Assembly: GCF_036023875.1 (NCBI RefSeq)
Contig: NZ_CP107931.1
Span: forward strand, 1,426,001-1,490,000
Length of the DNA: 64,000 nt
Direction: 5' to 3'
Source of the DNA: Mycobacterium sp. NBC_00419
GTDB taxonomy: Bacteria; Actinomycetota; Actinomycetes; Mycobacteriales; Mycobacteriaceae
Shown here: positions 1 to 9,699 of the stretch, in pieces
How positions within the stretch are numbered: position 1 is the stretch's first letter
Layout: each line of letters begins with the position of its first letter
The notes under the pieces: model-generated
The model's database searches: none
The model's input: the letters and a program-made list of their open reading frames with translations, nothing else
Told to the model about the DNA's origin: nothing
Program-made: the position numbers and the translations under genes

Positions 1-1
1 C

Positions 2-1162
2 GCCCAATGGACCAACACCGGCCGGCTCAACGCCCACATCGAGGAGACCTACAGCGGCTTCACCGTGGTCAAGACGTTCGGGCATCGCGCTGCCGCACAG
101 GAGAAGTTCCGCGAGTGCAACGACGACGTCTACGACGCCAGCTTCGGCGCCCAGTTCTTCTCCGGGCTGGTCTCACCGGCGACGACGTTCGTGGGCAACC
201 TCAGTTACGTCGCCGTCGCGGTGGTGGGCGGCTATCAGGTGGCGACCGGCCAGATAACGCTGGGCAGCATCCAGGCGTTCATCCAGTACGTCCGCCAGTT
301 CAACCAGCCGCTCACCCAGGTCGCCGGGATGTACAACACCCTGCAATCTGGGGTTGCCAGTGCCGAGCGGGTCTTCGACTTCCTCGACGAACCCGAGGAA
401 ACCCCCGATGCGGCAAGGACATTGCCACGGACCGTCGGCGCACCCGCCGGACGGGTGGAGTTCGAGCATGTCTGGTTCGGCTACCGCGACGACACCCCGG
501 TGATCGAGGACCTGTCGCTGGTCGCCGAGCCGGGCAGCACCGTGGCCATCGTCGGGCCCACCGGGGCGGGCAAGACCACCCTGGTGAACCTGTTGATGCG
601 TTTCTACGACGTCGACTCGGGGCGGATCCTGGTCGACGGTGTCGACATCACCGCCGTGAGCCGGGATTCGCTGCGCTCCCGCATTGGGATGGTGTTGCAG
701 GACACCTGGTTGTTCGGTGGCACCATCGCCGAGAACATCGCCTACGGCAGGCCGGACGCCGGCGAGGACGAGGTCATCGAGGCGGCCCGCGCGGCCTACG
801 TCGACCGCTTCGTCCGGACCCTGCCGGACGGCTACCAGACCCGGGTCAGCGACGACGGCGGCAACATCAGCGCCGGCGAGAAGCAGCTAATCACGATCGC
901 CAGGGCATTCCTGGCCCGCCCGCAGCTGCTGATCCTGGACGAGGCGACCAGTTCAGTGGACACCCGTACTGAGCTCTTGGTGCAGCGGGCAATGACCGAA
1001 CTGCGCAGGGAAAGAACAAGTTTCATCATCGCCCACCGGCTCTCGACGATTCGCGATGCCGACATGATCCTGGTGATGCAGGCCGGCCGGATCGTCGAGA
1101 GCGGCACCCACGCCGAGCTGCTGGCCCGGCGGGGCGCCTACTACGCGATGACGCGGGCCTAA
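2..1162 (+). CDS. ABC exporter, fused permease-ATPase (C-terminal part)
   Basis: The reading frame is open from the first bases, so the start and most of the membrane domain lie outside the window. About 386 residues remain: the last transmembrane helices of an ABC type-1 exporter, then a complete ATPase domain. Visible motifs are Walker [10 protein letters not shown], a Q-loop near VLQDTW, a divergent signature NISAGEKQ where LSGGQ is usual, Walker [11 protein letters not shown] and the H-loop IAHRLS. Family knowledge: these half-transporters work as dimers and export lipids or drugs. Position at the edge of an inverted Rv1231c-Rv1272c block suggests the Rv1272c-type half of a heterodimer, whose partner should lie just upstream. 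Its stop overlaps by 4 bases the stop of the convergent permease gene. Confidence 0.9.
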   Translation, partial: AQWTNTGRLNAHIEETYSGFTVVKTFGHRAAAQEKFRECNDDVYDASFGAQFFSGLVSPATTFVGNLSYVAVAVVGGYQVATGQITLGSIQAFIQYVRQFNQPLTQVAGMYNTLQSGVASAERVFDFLDEPEETPDAARTLPRTVGAPAGRVEFEHVWFGYRDDTPVIEDLSLVAEPGSTVAIVGPTGAGKTTLVNLLMRFYDVDSGRILVDGVDITAVSRDSLRSRIGMVLQDTWLFGGTIAENIAYGRPDAGEDEVIEAARAAYVDRFVRTLPDGYQTRVSDDGGNISAGEKQLITIARAFLARPQLLILDEATSSVDTRTELLVQRAMTELRRERTSFIIAHRLSTIRDADMILVMQAGRIVESGTHAELLARRGAYYAMTRA

Positions 1163-2583
1163 CCGACGCCTTCGAGGATGTCGGTCTCGGTTCGGCCGAT
1201 GCGATCGACGACCTCCGGGCGAGTGCGCTTGATGTGACCAAACCACACCAGCGCGAGCGCCACCGTCGCCAGGAACAGGTACGGAAGCACGTTGAGCGGG
1301 AAGGCGGGAACCGGGTAGACGTTGGCGAAGAAGGTGTAGGCCATCGCCACGACGGCTACCACCGCCGCGGTCCACACCATGCGGTTGGGGATGCCCGCGC
1401 GCTTGGTGTAGGCCACACAGGCGATGGCGACCAAGGCGTAGGCCACCATGTAGCCGTAGGTTCCGTAGGTGTCCACCCAGACCACGATGTTCATCGGCGC
1501 GACGCCGGCAGCGAGCAAGATGATGTCCAGCACGATGGCGGACGGTCCGGCGATCAGCAGGACCCGATGCGGGGTCAGATGTCCCTCGTGGGTGCGGCCG
1601 AACCGCTCGGCGACCACGCCCTCCTTGCCCATCACGTAGACGATCCTGCCCACCACGTTGAGCGGCGCGACCACCACGGCGAAGAAGGACGCACCGACGC
1701 CGAAGGTCAGAATGGGCGTGAACCACGCTGGCATGCCGATCTTGACGGCGATGTCCTGCAAGGGACTTGCGCTGGTGGCCAGCCCGTCATGCAGCAGCGC
1801 GATCTGGGTGTAGGCGGCGAAGACGTAGAGCACGCCGACGACGATGGCGCTCCAGATGATGGCGCGGGGAATGGCGGTGTACGGATTGCGGGCCTCGCGG
1901 CCCAGCGCGTCGGCCGAGGAGAACCCGACGAAGCCGAGGATGCCCAGCACCATGCCGACCGCGACGCCCTGCACCGGAACACCGGTGAGTGAGAACTGCG
2001 CGGGATCCCACGCCGCCGGACCCGCCCACACCAGGGCCAACACGAGAAGGATGGTGATGATCGTGACCGAGATCAGCTCCAGCACAAGCGAAACCCGCGC
2101 GGACAGCCTGATTCCCCGGATGGTGAACAGAGTGGCCAAGCCGCCCAACACGATCGCGAGTGCGATGTGCCAGCCCAGCCCCTGGGCCGGCAACCCGATC
2201 AACGTCAGGAAGTCACTGGCGTAGGACACCGCTCCACCGAGTGAGCCTGCGGCGATCCCCCAGCAGCCGATCAGCAGCGATACTCCGGCCAGGTAGGCGC
2301 CGAACGGTCCTAGCCCCTTGGCGACATAGGTGTACAGGGATCCGGCCGAGGCATTACGTCGGGCGAAGACCACCACGCAGTAGCCGACGGCCAAGATCAC
2401 CACCGTGGCCAGCGCAAAGGACAGCACGGTGCCGTTACCGGCGCTGAGGTAGATCGCTGCGGCGGTGAAGGCGATGACCGCGCTCGGCGCGATGTTCGCA
2501 ATCGCCTGTGCGGCCAGTTCGGGACCTGACATCACCCCCCGGCGCAGTCCGGCATCGGTCGGTGTCACAGTAGTATTCGACAT
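1159..2583 (-). CDS. APC-family amino acid/amine permease
   Basis: The 474-residue protein is mostly hydrophobic, with about 12 predicted membrane spans and short charged loops, as in APC superfamily importers. The N-terminal half carries an APC-like helix 1 ([16 protein letters not shown]) and a loop similar to the [14 protein letters not shown] type. The start ATG has GGAG seven bases upstream. It lies 35 bases behind a zinc alcohol dehydrogenase on the same strand, and both are divergent from a PucR regulator. The inference is uptake of an amino compound or amino alcohol that the dehydrogenase then oxidises; the substrate cannot be read from sequence. Confidence 0.85.
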   Translation of the reverse strand: MSNTTVTPTDAGLRRGVMSGPELAAQAIANIAPSAVIAFTAAAIYLSAGNGTVLSFALATVVILAVGYCVVVFARRNASAGSLYTYVAKGLGPFGAYLAGVSLLIGCWGIAAGSLGGAVSYASDFLTLIGLPAQGLGWHIALAIVLGGLATLFTIRGIRLSARVSLVLELISVTIITILLVLALVWAGPAAWDPAQFSLTGVPVQGVAVGMVLGILGFVGFSSADALGREARNPYTAIPRAIIWSAIVVGVLYVFAAYTQIALLHDGLATSASPLQDIAVKIGMPAWFTPILTFGVGASFFAVVVAPLNVVGRIVYVMGKEGVVAERFGRTHEGHLTPHRVLLIAGPSAIVLDIILLAAGVAPMNIVVWVDTYGTYGYMVAYALVAIACVAYTKRAGIPNRMVWTAAVVAVVAMAYTFFANVYPVPAFPLNVLPYLFLATVALALVWFGHIKRTRPEVVDRIGRTETDILEGVG

Positions 2584-2618
2584 GGTGAGGCTCCAAATAC
2601 GTTCGGGTTCAGACTGAT

Positions 2619-3716
2619 TCAGGGGATGAGCAGGGTGCGGAGCGCCTCACCGGAGGCCAGGTCGTCGAAGGCCTCGGCCGCCTCGGCCAACGGACGCCGG
2701 GCCCAGACCAGAGGATCGAGTTTGAGCTGACCGTCCATGTACCGGTCCACCAGTGCCGGGATGTCGATCGACGGGCGTACGGACCCGTAATTCGAGCCGA
2801 GGATGCGCTGGTCCGCCTCGGCAAGTACCAGGGGCTCGAACGACGCCCTCGCGCCGGTCGGCGGCAGACCGACGATCACCGCGGCGCCGCCGAGCCCGAG
2901 CATCCGGATGGCCTGCTCGGTGGTCGAGGTGTTGCCGAAAGCGTCGAAGGCGTAGTCGACTCCGTCGGGCACCAGGGCCAGGAGTTGCTCCACGGCGTCA
3001 CCGCGCGAGGCGTCGATGCGGTCGGTGGCGCCGAACTGCATGGCGAGCTGGGTCTTGTCGGTCATCACGTCGATCGCGACGATCCGTTCGGCCCCTGCGA
3101 GTTTTGCGCCCTGAACCACGTTGAGTCCCACACCGCCACAGCCGATCACCGCCACGGTGGCCCCCGGCTCCACCGCGGCGGTGTTCAGCACCGCACCGAC
3201 TCCGGTTGCGACCGCGCACCCCACGACCGCGATTACGTCCAGTGGCGCGTCATCACGAACCTTGACCGCACCGGAGGCAGGAACGACGACTTCTTCGGCG
3301 AACGACGAGACTCCCAGGTAGTGGTGCAGGTGCTCGCCCTCGCGGGACAGTCGCGACGTGCCGTCGAAGAGAACCCCTTTGGGGGCGACGACGGTTGCGA
3401 CTTTCTGGCACCGCGCCTCGTGCCCGGAGCGGCAATAGCGGCACTCACCGCATGGCGGCACCCATGAGAGCACCACATGGTCGCCGACTGCCAGCGAGGT
3501 GACGCCCTCCCCCAGCTCGACGACGATCCCCGAGCCTTCGTGGCCCATCACCAGCGGAGCCGGGGCATCCCACTCCCCGCGTTTGACGTGCAGATCGGAG
3601 TGGCAGACCCCCGCCGCGGCGATCTTGACGCGAACCTCACCGGCTTTGGGCCCGGCGAGTTCCACGTCGAGGTGCTCGATGGGCGTGTTCTGGTCCCGAA
3701 AGACAATGGCTTTCAC
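2619..3716 (-). CDS. Zinc-dependent alcohol dehydrogenase (class III-like MDR)
   Basis: This 365-residue medium-chain dehydrogenase has the catalytic zinc motifs GVCHSD and GHE near residues 36 and 57, a four-cysteine structural zinc lobe (CGECRYC then C), and a Rossmann motif VIGCGGVG. That set is typical of class III/aryl-alcohol type NAD-dependent dehydrogenases. The GTG start at 3716 is chosen because GAGGAA sits six bases upstream and the product then begins with KAIVFRD, typical of the family; an in-frame upstream extension looks non-coding. It is the first gene of an operon with the APC permease, opposite a PucR regulator that probably controls it. Confidence 0.88.
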   Translation of the reverse strand: MKAIVFRDQNTPIEHLDVELAGPKAGEVRVKIAAAGVCHSDLHVKRGEWDAPAPLVMGHEGSGIVVELGEGVTSLAVGDHVVLSWVPPCGECRYCRSGHEARCQKVATVVAPKGVLFDGTSRLSREGEHLHHYLGVSSFAEEVVVPASGAVKVRDDAPLDVIAVVGCAVATGVGAVLNTAAVEPGATVAVIGCGGVGLNVVQGAKLAGAERIVAIDVMTDKTQLAMQFGATDRIDASRGDAVEQLLALVPDGVDYAFDAFGNTSTTEQAIRMLGLGGAAVIVGLPPTGARASFEPLVLAEADQRILGSNYGSVRPSIDIPALVDRYMDGQLKLDPLVWARRPLAEAAEAFDDLASGEALRTLLIP

Positions 3717-3841
3717 TTCAGATTCCTCGCGGCAGACGGCGTAGCTCGAACGCACCGAATGCTAAGGAGCCATTAGCCGATTCGTCACTGTGAAAATATG
3801 TGGATTCGAGATCCGGATTCACCACTTCGTACACTCAGGCA
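3717..3841. promoter_or_regulatory. Divergent intergenic region, ADH operon / PucR
   Basis: These 125 bases separate the dehydrogenase start from the PucR start and must hold both promoters. The stretch is AT-richer than its surroundings, and GGATTC occurs twice about 13 bases apart near 3812-3831. Divergent placement beside a PucR gene suggests an operator here. No clear -35/-10 pair could be chosen by eye. Confidence 0.4.
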
Positions 3842-5293
3842 ATGGCGTATGACGTGCGGACCGTCGCGGCCTCTCTCGGATCCGAACTGGCTCTCGGTGA
3901 CGTCGACGCCGGCGCGACAGTCAACGATGTGATCCCGCTGGACAAGCTGGTGGTGGCCAGCCAGCCCGGCTTCGCCAGCACCGTCGTCGGCAGCCCCGAC
4001 GCCTTTGCCGCAGCACTGGCCGACGATGCCCCCGCATCGCACCTGGCAACCTGCATTGCGGTAGTCGCGGGCGCCCCTGCCGGGCCCGGGCTGAAAGCGC
4101 GTCTGGCCGACAACGGCATCACCACGATTTACGCACCGGACCACACCGTCGAGCTCGCCCTTCTCACCGTCGCGGCCCGGATCGCCGCCGACCAGGCCGC
4201 CGAAGACCGGCGTGTCACGACCGGGACCAAAGTGCTCACCCAGGTCGCTCGCCGCGGCGGCGTGGTGGCAGTGGTGGCCGAGATGGCACACCGAATCGAT
4301 GGCTGGGCTGTGCTACTCGATGCGCGCGGCGAGGTCATCACGACTGCGGGCGCGGGCAGTCTGCATGTGCGCGACGCCGTTGCTGTTGCGCTCCGCCGTC
4401 CGGTCCGGGTACGGCACACCGGCCTGCAGGTCCATCCGGTCGGGCAAGGCGAAGACATCAGCGCCTACCTGGTGATCGGTGCGCGCGGACCGACCAGCCG
4501 CAGTCGAGACCTGGCCTCGCAGGCGGCGGCACTGCTGGATCTTCTGTTGCGCACCGCCGACAATCCAGCTACCGAGCGCCTTGGCAGGGAGGTGATGCTG
4601 ACGACGTTGCTACGCGGTGGACAGGCAGCATCGGCGCTGCTGCGACGCTGGGGCGTTCACGAGACATCGCTGACAGCGTTTGCGGTGGCATCGCGGTCAC
4701 GAACCATCGATCCCGAGGCGCTCTCGATCCGCTGGCTCGACGATCTGGGAGCCGCTCACGTGCTCGCGAAGCTGGACGCCCACGTGCTGGGGTTCATTCG
4801 GGACGATCGTGCGCAGGATCTGGCCGGGATCGTGCAACAACTGAGCACCGACAGTCGGATGCCCCTTCGCCTCGGTCTGGGCTCTCCGGCCAAAACTCAG
4901 CTGCTGGCGCGTTCAGCCGCTGAAGCCACGAAGGCACTGGACGTCGCGGTGGTCGACGCGCGGCCCGTGGTTTGGTACCGGTCGTTGGCGACGGTGAGCT
5001 ACGTGCTCGACCATCTCGACGACGGCTCGACAGCTCGCATCGCCGCCGTCCTCGACCCTCTTCGAGACGAGGAAGGCCGCCACGGCGAGCTACTGCGAAC
5101 GCTCGAGATCTATCTGGCCGAGCACGGCGTCTGGGGAACGACGGCCACACGGTTGGGCGTGCACCGCCAGACCCTCGCCAGTCGAATCCATCGCATCGAG
5201 GAACTCACCGACCTGTCCATGGCGAATCCCGACGACCGCACGACAGCATGGCTGGCGATTCGCGCGCTGCAGAGCACCAGCGCCCAGGCTTAG
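3842..5293 (+). CDS. PucR-family transcriptional regulator
   Basis: The 483-residue protein has an N-terminal purine-catabolism-type sensory domain (about residues 1-130), a central GGDEF-derived region, and a C-terminal helix-turn-helix (about 420-470) with the pattern GTTATRLGVHRQTLASRI that marks PucR regulators. Family members respond to small nitrogenous or carbon metabolites and usually control adjacent catabolic genes. ATG at 3842 fits the usual start MAYDVRTV; a GTG at 3800 would add 14 residues that look non-coding. The gene is divergent from the dehydrogenase/permease operon, its likely target. The stop overlaps by four bases the stop of the convergent gene. Confidence 0.87.
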   Translation: MAYDVRTVAASLGSELALGDVDAGATVNDVIPLDKLVVASQPGFASTVVGSPDAFAAALADDAPASHLATCIAVVAGAPAGPGLKARLADNGITTIYAPDHTVELALLTVAARIAADQAAEDRRVTTGTKVLTQVARRGGVVAVVAEMAHRIDGWAVLLDARGEVITTAGAGSLHVRDAVAVALRRPVRVRHTGLQVHPVGQGEDISAYLVIGARGPTSRSRDLASQAAALLDLLLRTADNPATERLGREVMLTTLLRGGQAASALLRRWGVHETSLTAFAVASRSRTIDPEALSIRWLDDLGAAHVLAKLDAHVLGFIRDDRAQDLAGIVQQLSTDSRMPLRLGLGSPAKTQLLARSAAEATKALDVAVVDARPVVWYRSLATVSYVLDHLDDGSTARIAAVLDPLRDEEGRHGELLRTLEIYLAEHGVWGTTATRLGVHRQTLASRIHRIEELTDLSMANPDDRTTAWLAIRALQSTSAQA

Positions 5294-5847
5294 AGCCCGG
5301 GGCCCTCGGCGCGTAGCTCGTCGACCTCGGACATCGCCGAGCGCAGTTTGGTCAGCCACTCCTCGGCGTGCTCACCGACCAGCCGCACACTCCATGCCAG
5401 TGCATCCGAACGTGAGCGTGCCACGCCGGCGTCGACGAGGGTGTCGAGCACCTGGCGCTCCGGCTGCTTGAGCCGGGTCATCACCGGAACGGCGATGTGG
5501 GTGAACAGGATTCGCTCGCTACCTGCCTCAACACCCCAGGACACCTTGCGGCCGTACTTGTCCTGAGCCTCCTCGGCGATCCGCATGCGTTCGGCGCGGG
5601 TGTCTTCGCGGAAGCGCGACGCCCGGCCCGACGCGCGGGCCTCGGATTCGGGTGCGTCGGCGGGCTCGGGCAGCCGGCCGACGACGGTGATCTCTTCGCG
5701 GTCGACGACCACGGTGGGGTCGCCGGCGAACCAGCCGTCGGGCAGTCGCCCGGCGAACCATTCGGCGGCATCGGTGGCGTCGGGTTGATCAGCCTGCTGC
5801 CAGCCACCGGGGCGGCCGGGACGGCGGTGTGTGTGTTGATGCTTCAT
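5290..5847 (-). CDS. Ribbon-helix-helix-like protein (Rv1265 position)
   Basis: This 185-residue protein is not recognised by name. It has a His-rich N-terminus (MKHQHTHRRPGRPGG), a central region with VVVDREEITVVGRLPEP, and a C-terminal segment (about 125-170) reading like a ribbon-helix-helix fold: a strand ERQVLDTLV, then helices around ARSRSDALAWSVRLV. It lies just downstream of the Rv1264-type adenylyl cyclase on the same strand, the position of Rv1265 in M. tuberculosis, so orthology is inferred from order only. Two TGTAAT repeats touch the start codon, which would fit autoregulation by a small DNA-binding protein. Function is otherwise unknown. Confidence 0.7.
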   Translation of the reverse strand: MKHQHTHRRPGRPGGWQQADQPDATDAAEWFAGRLPDGWFAGDPTVVVDREEITVVGRLPEPADAPESEARASGRASRFREDTRAERMRIAEEAQDKYGRKVSWGVEAGSERILFTHIAVPVMTRLKQPERQVLDTLVDAGVARSRSDALAWSVRLVGEHAEEWLTKLRSAMSEVDELRAEGPGL

Positions 5848-5863
5848 GAATTACATGATTACA
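5847..5863 (-). promoter_or_regulatory. Tandem TGTAAT repeat at start codon, putative operator
   Basis: Read on the minus strand the site is TGTAATCA followed at once by TGTAATTCA, the second copy ending on the A of the start ATG. Tandem half-sites about one turn or less apart are typical operators of ribbon-helix-helix proteins. The site would cover the translation start of the gene it precedes. Confidence 0.45.
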
Positions 5864-5925
5864 GTGTTGCATCGGCCGCGCCACTGTTTCACTGCCAGCG
5901 AACTGCTCGCCCACGCTCGGCGGAG

Positions 5926-7044
5926 TTAGAGGTCAGCGCGCCGGGCGCGGAACAGCTTGACCTCGTCCTTGATGCCTTTGAGGCGACGGGCCTTGGCGAA
6001 TGACCAGGTGAACGCGGTGTCGTCATCGATCTGCTCACGGGCCGCCTCGGCGAGCAGTACCGACCCCGGCCGGGCCGCCGAGGTCACCCGGCTGGCCAGG
6101 TTCACCGGACTGCCGAACCAGTCGCCGGCCCGGCTCACCGCCGGCCCGTAGGCGATCCCCACCCGGAGCTGCGGCAGATCCTCGTCGGCCTCGATGGCGT
6201 CGCTGAGACTTAGCATGGCGTGCAGCAGTGCCGTCGCATCCTTGGACACCAGCATCACCGCGTCACCAATGGTCTTGATGAACCGCACCGGCGGGATCGC
6301 CACATCCCGGGCCGCGTCGGCGAGTTTGTTGGCCAGTTGTTCGAGTTCCTCGGGCGGCACGGTCTCGCCGAGGCGGGTGAAGCCGACCAGATCGCCGAAG
6401 GCCACCGCCACCAGCCGCGCACCCGGCAGCGGCGCACCGGCCGCCCGCTCGTTGGCGTTGACGGCCTCGGTCTCCAGCGCGTGACGCAGTTGCAGCATCA
6501 GCATGTCCTGGATCATCGGGCCCAGCAGCGGCGCCATCTCCCCCACCAGCGCCTGCGCCGAGCGGGCGATCTCCAGCTCACTGGCGCCGGGATGCATGAC
6601 TGCGGCCAGCGCCGTGGTGCGCATGACCTCTGCGGCATGCGAAAGCCCATCGGCCAGAACACGAACCACCGTCAACATCAGATCCGGATCGATGCCGCCG
6701 TCGATGAACTTCTTGATGTGCACCGCGGTGGCGCCGTCGAGCCGCATGAACACCGCGGCGTCGGGGTCTTCGACATACGGCAGTCCACTGGCCCGCTGGA
6801 AGCGGGTGAGCACATCCACGTCCAGCCCGGTCTGCTCGGCGATCTCGCGGGCCGACACATAGGTCCCGTCGTCGCCGAGTGCGCGCCGCGCCGTCAGCAG
6901 CATCGGAGCGAACGACGCCCGGATCTCCTCGACGGTGATGCCCTGCTCAAGCAGCCACGGGATCAGTTCGGCGCGTTCGGCGCGGACCTCGTCGGTCAAG
7001 CCGTCAAGCAGACCGGACGCTTCGATGTCGCCGTCGTCACTCAC
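5926..7044 (-). CDS. Class III adenylyl cyclase with N-terminal regulatory domain (Rv1264 type)
   Basis: The 372-residue protein matches the pH-sensing cyclase Rv1264 as remembered: an N-terminal helical autoinhibitory domain (about 1-200) with LLEQGIT and [12 protein letters not shown], and a C-terminal cyclase domain. Catalytic elements are visible: a metal-binding Asp in GDLVGFT, Lys and Asp in KTIGDAVM, and the Asn/Arg pair in SPVNLASR. It makes cAMP from ATP, and the family enzyme is activated at acid pH by its N-domain. The start is set at the GTG at 7044 because the homolog begins with a similar short acidic leader; 81 further codons upstream overlap the divergent glycosylase gene. It is separated from that gene by 26 bases. 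Confidence 0.92.
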   Translation of the reverse strand: MSDDGDIEASGLLDGLTDEVRAERAELIPWLLEQGITVEEIRASFAPMLLTARRALGDDGTYVSAREIAEQTGLDVDVLTRFQRASGLPYVEDPDAAVFMRLDGATAVHIKKFIDGGIDPDLMLTVVRVLADGLSHAAEVMRTTALAAVMHPGASELEIARSAQALVGEMAPLLGPMIQDMLMLQLRHALETEAVNANERAAGAPLPGARLVAVAFGDLVGFTRLGETVPPEELEQLANKLADAARDVAIPPVRFIKTIGDAVMLVSKDATALLHAMLSLSDAIEADEDLPQLRVGIAYGPAVSRAGDWFGSPVNLASRVTSAARPGSVLLAEAAREQIDDDTAFTWSFAKARRLKGIKDEVKLFRARRADL

Positions 7045-7070
7045 CGGTCCAACGTATACGGTCGGAGGCG

Positions 7071-7568
7071 ATGTCAACATCGCCGCTACTGGTGGGACTG
7101 GCACCCATCGCCGACACCCACGCCCGCGTGCTGGTGCTCGGCAACATGCCCAGTGCGATGTCGCTGGCTGCGGGGCAGTACTACGGCAACCCACGAAATG
7201 TGTTCTGGCCCATCGCCGCCGAGCTGTTCGGCTTCGCCGCCGAGGATCCCTACGACCAGCGCACAGCGGCCCTGCGCCGCAACGCAATCGCGGTGTGGGA
7301 TGTCCTCAAGCACTGCCGCCGCGTCGGCAGCCTGGATTCGGCCGTGGAGCCGGACAGCATGGTGGCCAACGACTTTGCCGCCTTCTTCGCCGCCCACCCC
7401 GGTATCGAGCGGGTGTACTTCAACGGTGCTGCCGCCGAACGCAACTTCGCCAGGCTGGTGAGCGTCGCGCCCGACGTCGACTACGTGCGGCTGCCGTCGA
7501 CGAGCCCCGCGCACACCATGCGCTACGCCGACAAACTCAGCGCGTGGCGGGTGATCGCCGCGTCATGA
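7071..7568 (+). CDS. DNA-deoxyinosine/uracil glycosylase, HDG (UDG family 6) type
   Basis: The 165-residue protein has the short UDG-superfamily fold. Motif 1 is GNMPSAMSL at residues 24-32, followed by [11 protein letters not shown] (36-46), where the Asn is the expected catalytic residue of the hypoxanthine glycosylase family; a late motif YFNGAAAE matches the substrate-binding strand. Family members excise deaminated bases (hypoxanthine, uracil) from DNA. It is often annotated as a G/U mismatch glycosylase. It diverges from the adenylyl cyclase, and its last six bases overlap the end of the convergent amidase gene. A second glycosylase, UdgB, lies 4 kb away. Confidence 0.85.
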   Translation: MSTSPLLVGLAPIADTHARVLVLGNMPSAMSLAAGQYYGNPRNVFWPIAAELFGFAAEDPYDQRTAALRRNAIAVWDVLKHCRRVGSLDSAVEPDSMVANDFAAFFAAHPGIERVYFNGAAAERNFARLVSVAPDVDYVRLPSTSPAHTMRYADKLSAWRVIAAS

Positions 7569-8954
7569 CACCGGCGGTCGCCGGTTGGCCCAGGGCCGGG
7601 CCTTCTCGATCTGACGGCTCAGCGACAGCAGCGTGGCCTCGTCGGACGGGCGGCCGACCAGCTGTACCGACACCGGAATGCCTTCGCCGTCAAGGCCCCA
7701 CGGGACGACGGCGGCGGGCTGGCCGGTGGCGTTGAAGATCGCATGGAAGGGCACCCGGGACGCCACGAGTGCGAGCGTGCTGACCCCACCGCGGTGCTGG
7801 TATTGCCCGATGCGCGACGGGCCGGTAGCGGTGCCCGGGGTGATGAGCACGTCGACGTCGTCGAAGATCGAGCCCACCCGGGCTGCCAACGTCGTTTCGG
7901 CGGCGCGGATCTTCGCAATCTGCTGATCCGAGACCAGTCCGCCGAGGCGGGCCAGAGCCCTGGTCCGCGGCTCGAGGCGTTCCGGATGCGGCAAGTGCTG
8001 CACGTCGTCGTAGATGCCGCGCCACATCCGGGGCAGCACGTGGCCGTACACCGCCCAGGCCGGGTAGTCCGGGTCGCGCCAGATGACCTCGTGGCCCAAA
8101 TCGCGCAGTAGCGCCTCGGCACCGTCGAGCGCCTTCTGCTGTGCGCGTCCCACCCGGCCCACCAACGACGGTGGGATCTTGGCGCTCAACGCGATTCGCA
8201 GTTTCTTCGGTTTGCGCGCCACCGCGGCCACGAAACCGCCACGAGGGGCGCGCTGGGTGTTGGTCACGTCGAGGAACAGCGCGGCGTCCTCGACGGTACG
8301 GGTGATCGGCCCGTTCACGCTCAGCCCCTGCCAGGCGTCGGTGTGCGGGTCGATCGGGACGCGGTCGCGCTGTGGTTTGAGCCCGAACAGCCCGCACCAT
8401 GTCGACGGGATGCGGATCGACCCGGCGCCGTCTGAACCCAGCGCCATCGGTGCCAGCCCGGCGGCCACCGCGGCGCCGCTGCCGCCGCTGCTGCCGCCCG
8501 GCGCGCGGGCCAGGTCCCACGGGTTGTGGGTGGCGCCGAAGGCGACCGTCTCGGTGAACGGCCACAACATCATCTCGGGCACGGCCGTCTTGCCCAGGAT
8601 CACCGCGCCCGCCTCGCGCAGCCGCCGCACCACCTCGGCGTCCTGGGTCGGCGGCAGGCCGTGGGCGCTGCTGCCGTAACAGGTGAACTCGTCGGCGACG
8701 TCGACGTCGTCCTTGATCGCGATCGGCACGCCGAGCAGAGGTAACTGCTCCCCGGCGTCGAGGCGCTGCTGGGCGGCCGCGGCCTCCTTGCGGGCGCGAT
8801 CGGCGAGCACCACCCGGTAGGCGCGGACCTCCCGGTCGACGCGGGCGATCCGGTCGAGGTAGAGGTCCAGCAGCGCAGGGGCCGTGATCGTGCCGGCGAC
8901 CAGCATGCGGGCCTGCTCGGCGGCGCCGGCGAACGCGATGTCGGTGAGGTCCAC
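7563..8954 (-). CDS. amiB2: Amidase, amidase-signature family (AmiB2)
   Basis: The 463-residue hydrolase has a complete amidase signature: catalytic Lys81 in IAIKDDVDV, the cis-Ser in PGGSSGGSG (about 153-160), and the Ser nucleophile in GSDGAGSIR (Ser179). The family hydrolyses carboxamides to acid and ammonia by a Ser-cisSer-Lys triad; the exact substrate is unknown. Its position next to the Rv1264-type cyclase and near the HIT gene matches Rv1263 amiB2. It starts with GTG at 8954. The gene converges on the HDG-type glycosylase with a six-base overlap, and is divergent from a small zinc-finger gene. Confidence 0.9.
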   Translation of the reverse strand: MDLTDIAFAGAAEQARMLVAGTITAPALLDLYLDRIARVDREVRAYRVVLADRARKEAAAAQQRLDAGEQLPLLGVPIAIKDDVDVADEFTCYGSSAHGLPPTQDAEVVRRLREAGAVILGKTAVPEMMLWPFTETVAFGATHNPWDLARAPGGSSGGSGAAVAAGLAPMALGSDGAGSIRIPSTWCGLFGLKPQRDRVPIDPHTDAWQGLSVNGPITRTVEDAALFLDVTNTQRAPRGGFVAAVARKPKKLRIALSAKIPPSLVGRVGRAQQKALDGAEALLRDLGHEVIWRDPDYPAWAVYGHVLPRMWRGIYDDVQHLPHPERLEPRTRALARLGGLVSDQQIAKIRAAETTLAARVGSIFDDVDVLITPGTATGPSRIGQYQHRGGVSTLALVASRVPFHAIFNATGQPAAVVPWGLDGEGIPVSVQLVGRPSDEATLLSLSRQIEKARPWANRRPPVS

Positions 8955-9008
8955 GCCCCGGAGCGTATCGCCGTAACGGTTTGGGTCTCGACCGACACTG
9001 CCCTTCTA

Positions 9009-9251
9009 ATGCCGAAACCGTCGCTGATGACATGCTCAGCGCTCGTAGAGCTGCTGAGCGACTACTACTCGGGCTCGCTGGACGCCGCGACCGCCGCCCG
9101 GGTACGCCTGCATCTGCTCATCTGCCGGGGCTGTCGCGGCTACCTCGCCCAACTGCGGACCACGGTGGCGACGGTGGGCCGGATCCGCGACGACGACCTG
9201 GACCCGGAGTTCCGCAGTCTGCTGGTGGAAGCCTTCCGCGACTGGCGGTGA
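9009..9251 (+). CDS. Small zf-HC2 anti-sigma-like zinc-finger protein
   Basis: This 80-residue protein has the HxxxCxxC zinc motif (His35, Cys39, Cys42, within HLLICRGC) preceded by a helix, the pattern of zf-HC2/ZAS anti-sigma factors. In that family the domain binds an ECF sigma factor and may respond to oxidation. No sigma-factor gene is present nearby and there is no membrane segment, so this would be a soluble orphan. An alternative start is ATG at 9027. The HIT gene follows 25 bases later, so they may share a transcript. Confidence 0.75.
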   Translation: MPKPSLMTCSALVELLSDYYSGSLDAATAARVRLHLLICRGCRGYLAQLRTTVATVGRIRDDDLDPEFRSLLVEAFRDWR

Positions 9252-9276
9252 TCCGGCCACCCGCTACGGTGGCGGG

Positions 9277-9699
9277 ATGTCATGTGTGTTCTGCGAGATC
9301 GTCGCCGGCACCGCGCCGGCCATCCGCGTCTACGAGGACAACGACCATCTGGGCTTCCTGGACATCCGCCCGTTCACCCGCGGCCACACGCTGGTGGTGC
9401 CCAAACGGCACAGCGTCGACCTGACCGACACCCCCGCCGAGACACTGGCCGGTTTGTTGGCGGTGGGCCAGCGCATCGCCCAGGCGACGCGGGTGTCGGG
9501 TCTCGGCGCGACCGGCAACAACATCGCCATCAACGACGGCAAGTCCGCGATGCAGACGGTGTTCCACATCCACCTGCACGTGATTCCGCGGCGCGACGGA
9601 GACAAGCTGGCCTTCGCCAAGGGCATGCTGCTACGCCGCGACCCCGATCGCGAGACCACCGGCCGAATCCTGCGTCAAGCTCTGGAGTTGATCCCATGA
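9277..9699 (+). CDS. HIT-family nucleotide hydrolase (Rv1262c type)
   Basis: The 140-residue protein is a canonical Hint-branch HIT protein. It begins with a zinc-ligand-like CVFCEI and has the histidine triad HIHLHV at His97/99/101, the catalytic centre that hydrolyses phosphoramidate or dinucleotide bonds. Length and motif spacing are normal for the family. Its stop overlaps by four bases the start of the following reductase (ATGA), so the two are probably translationally coupled. Gene order matches Rv1262c. Confidence 0.93.
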   Translation: MSCVFCEIVAGTAPAIRVYEDNDHLGFLDIRPFTRGHTLVVPKRHSVDLTDTPAETLAGLLAVGQRIAQATRVSGLGATGNNIAINDGKSAMQTVFHIHLHVIPRRDGDKLAFAKGMLLRRDPDRETTGRILRQALELIP

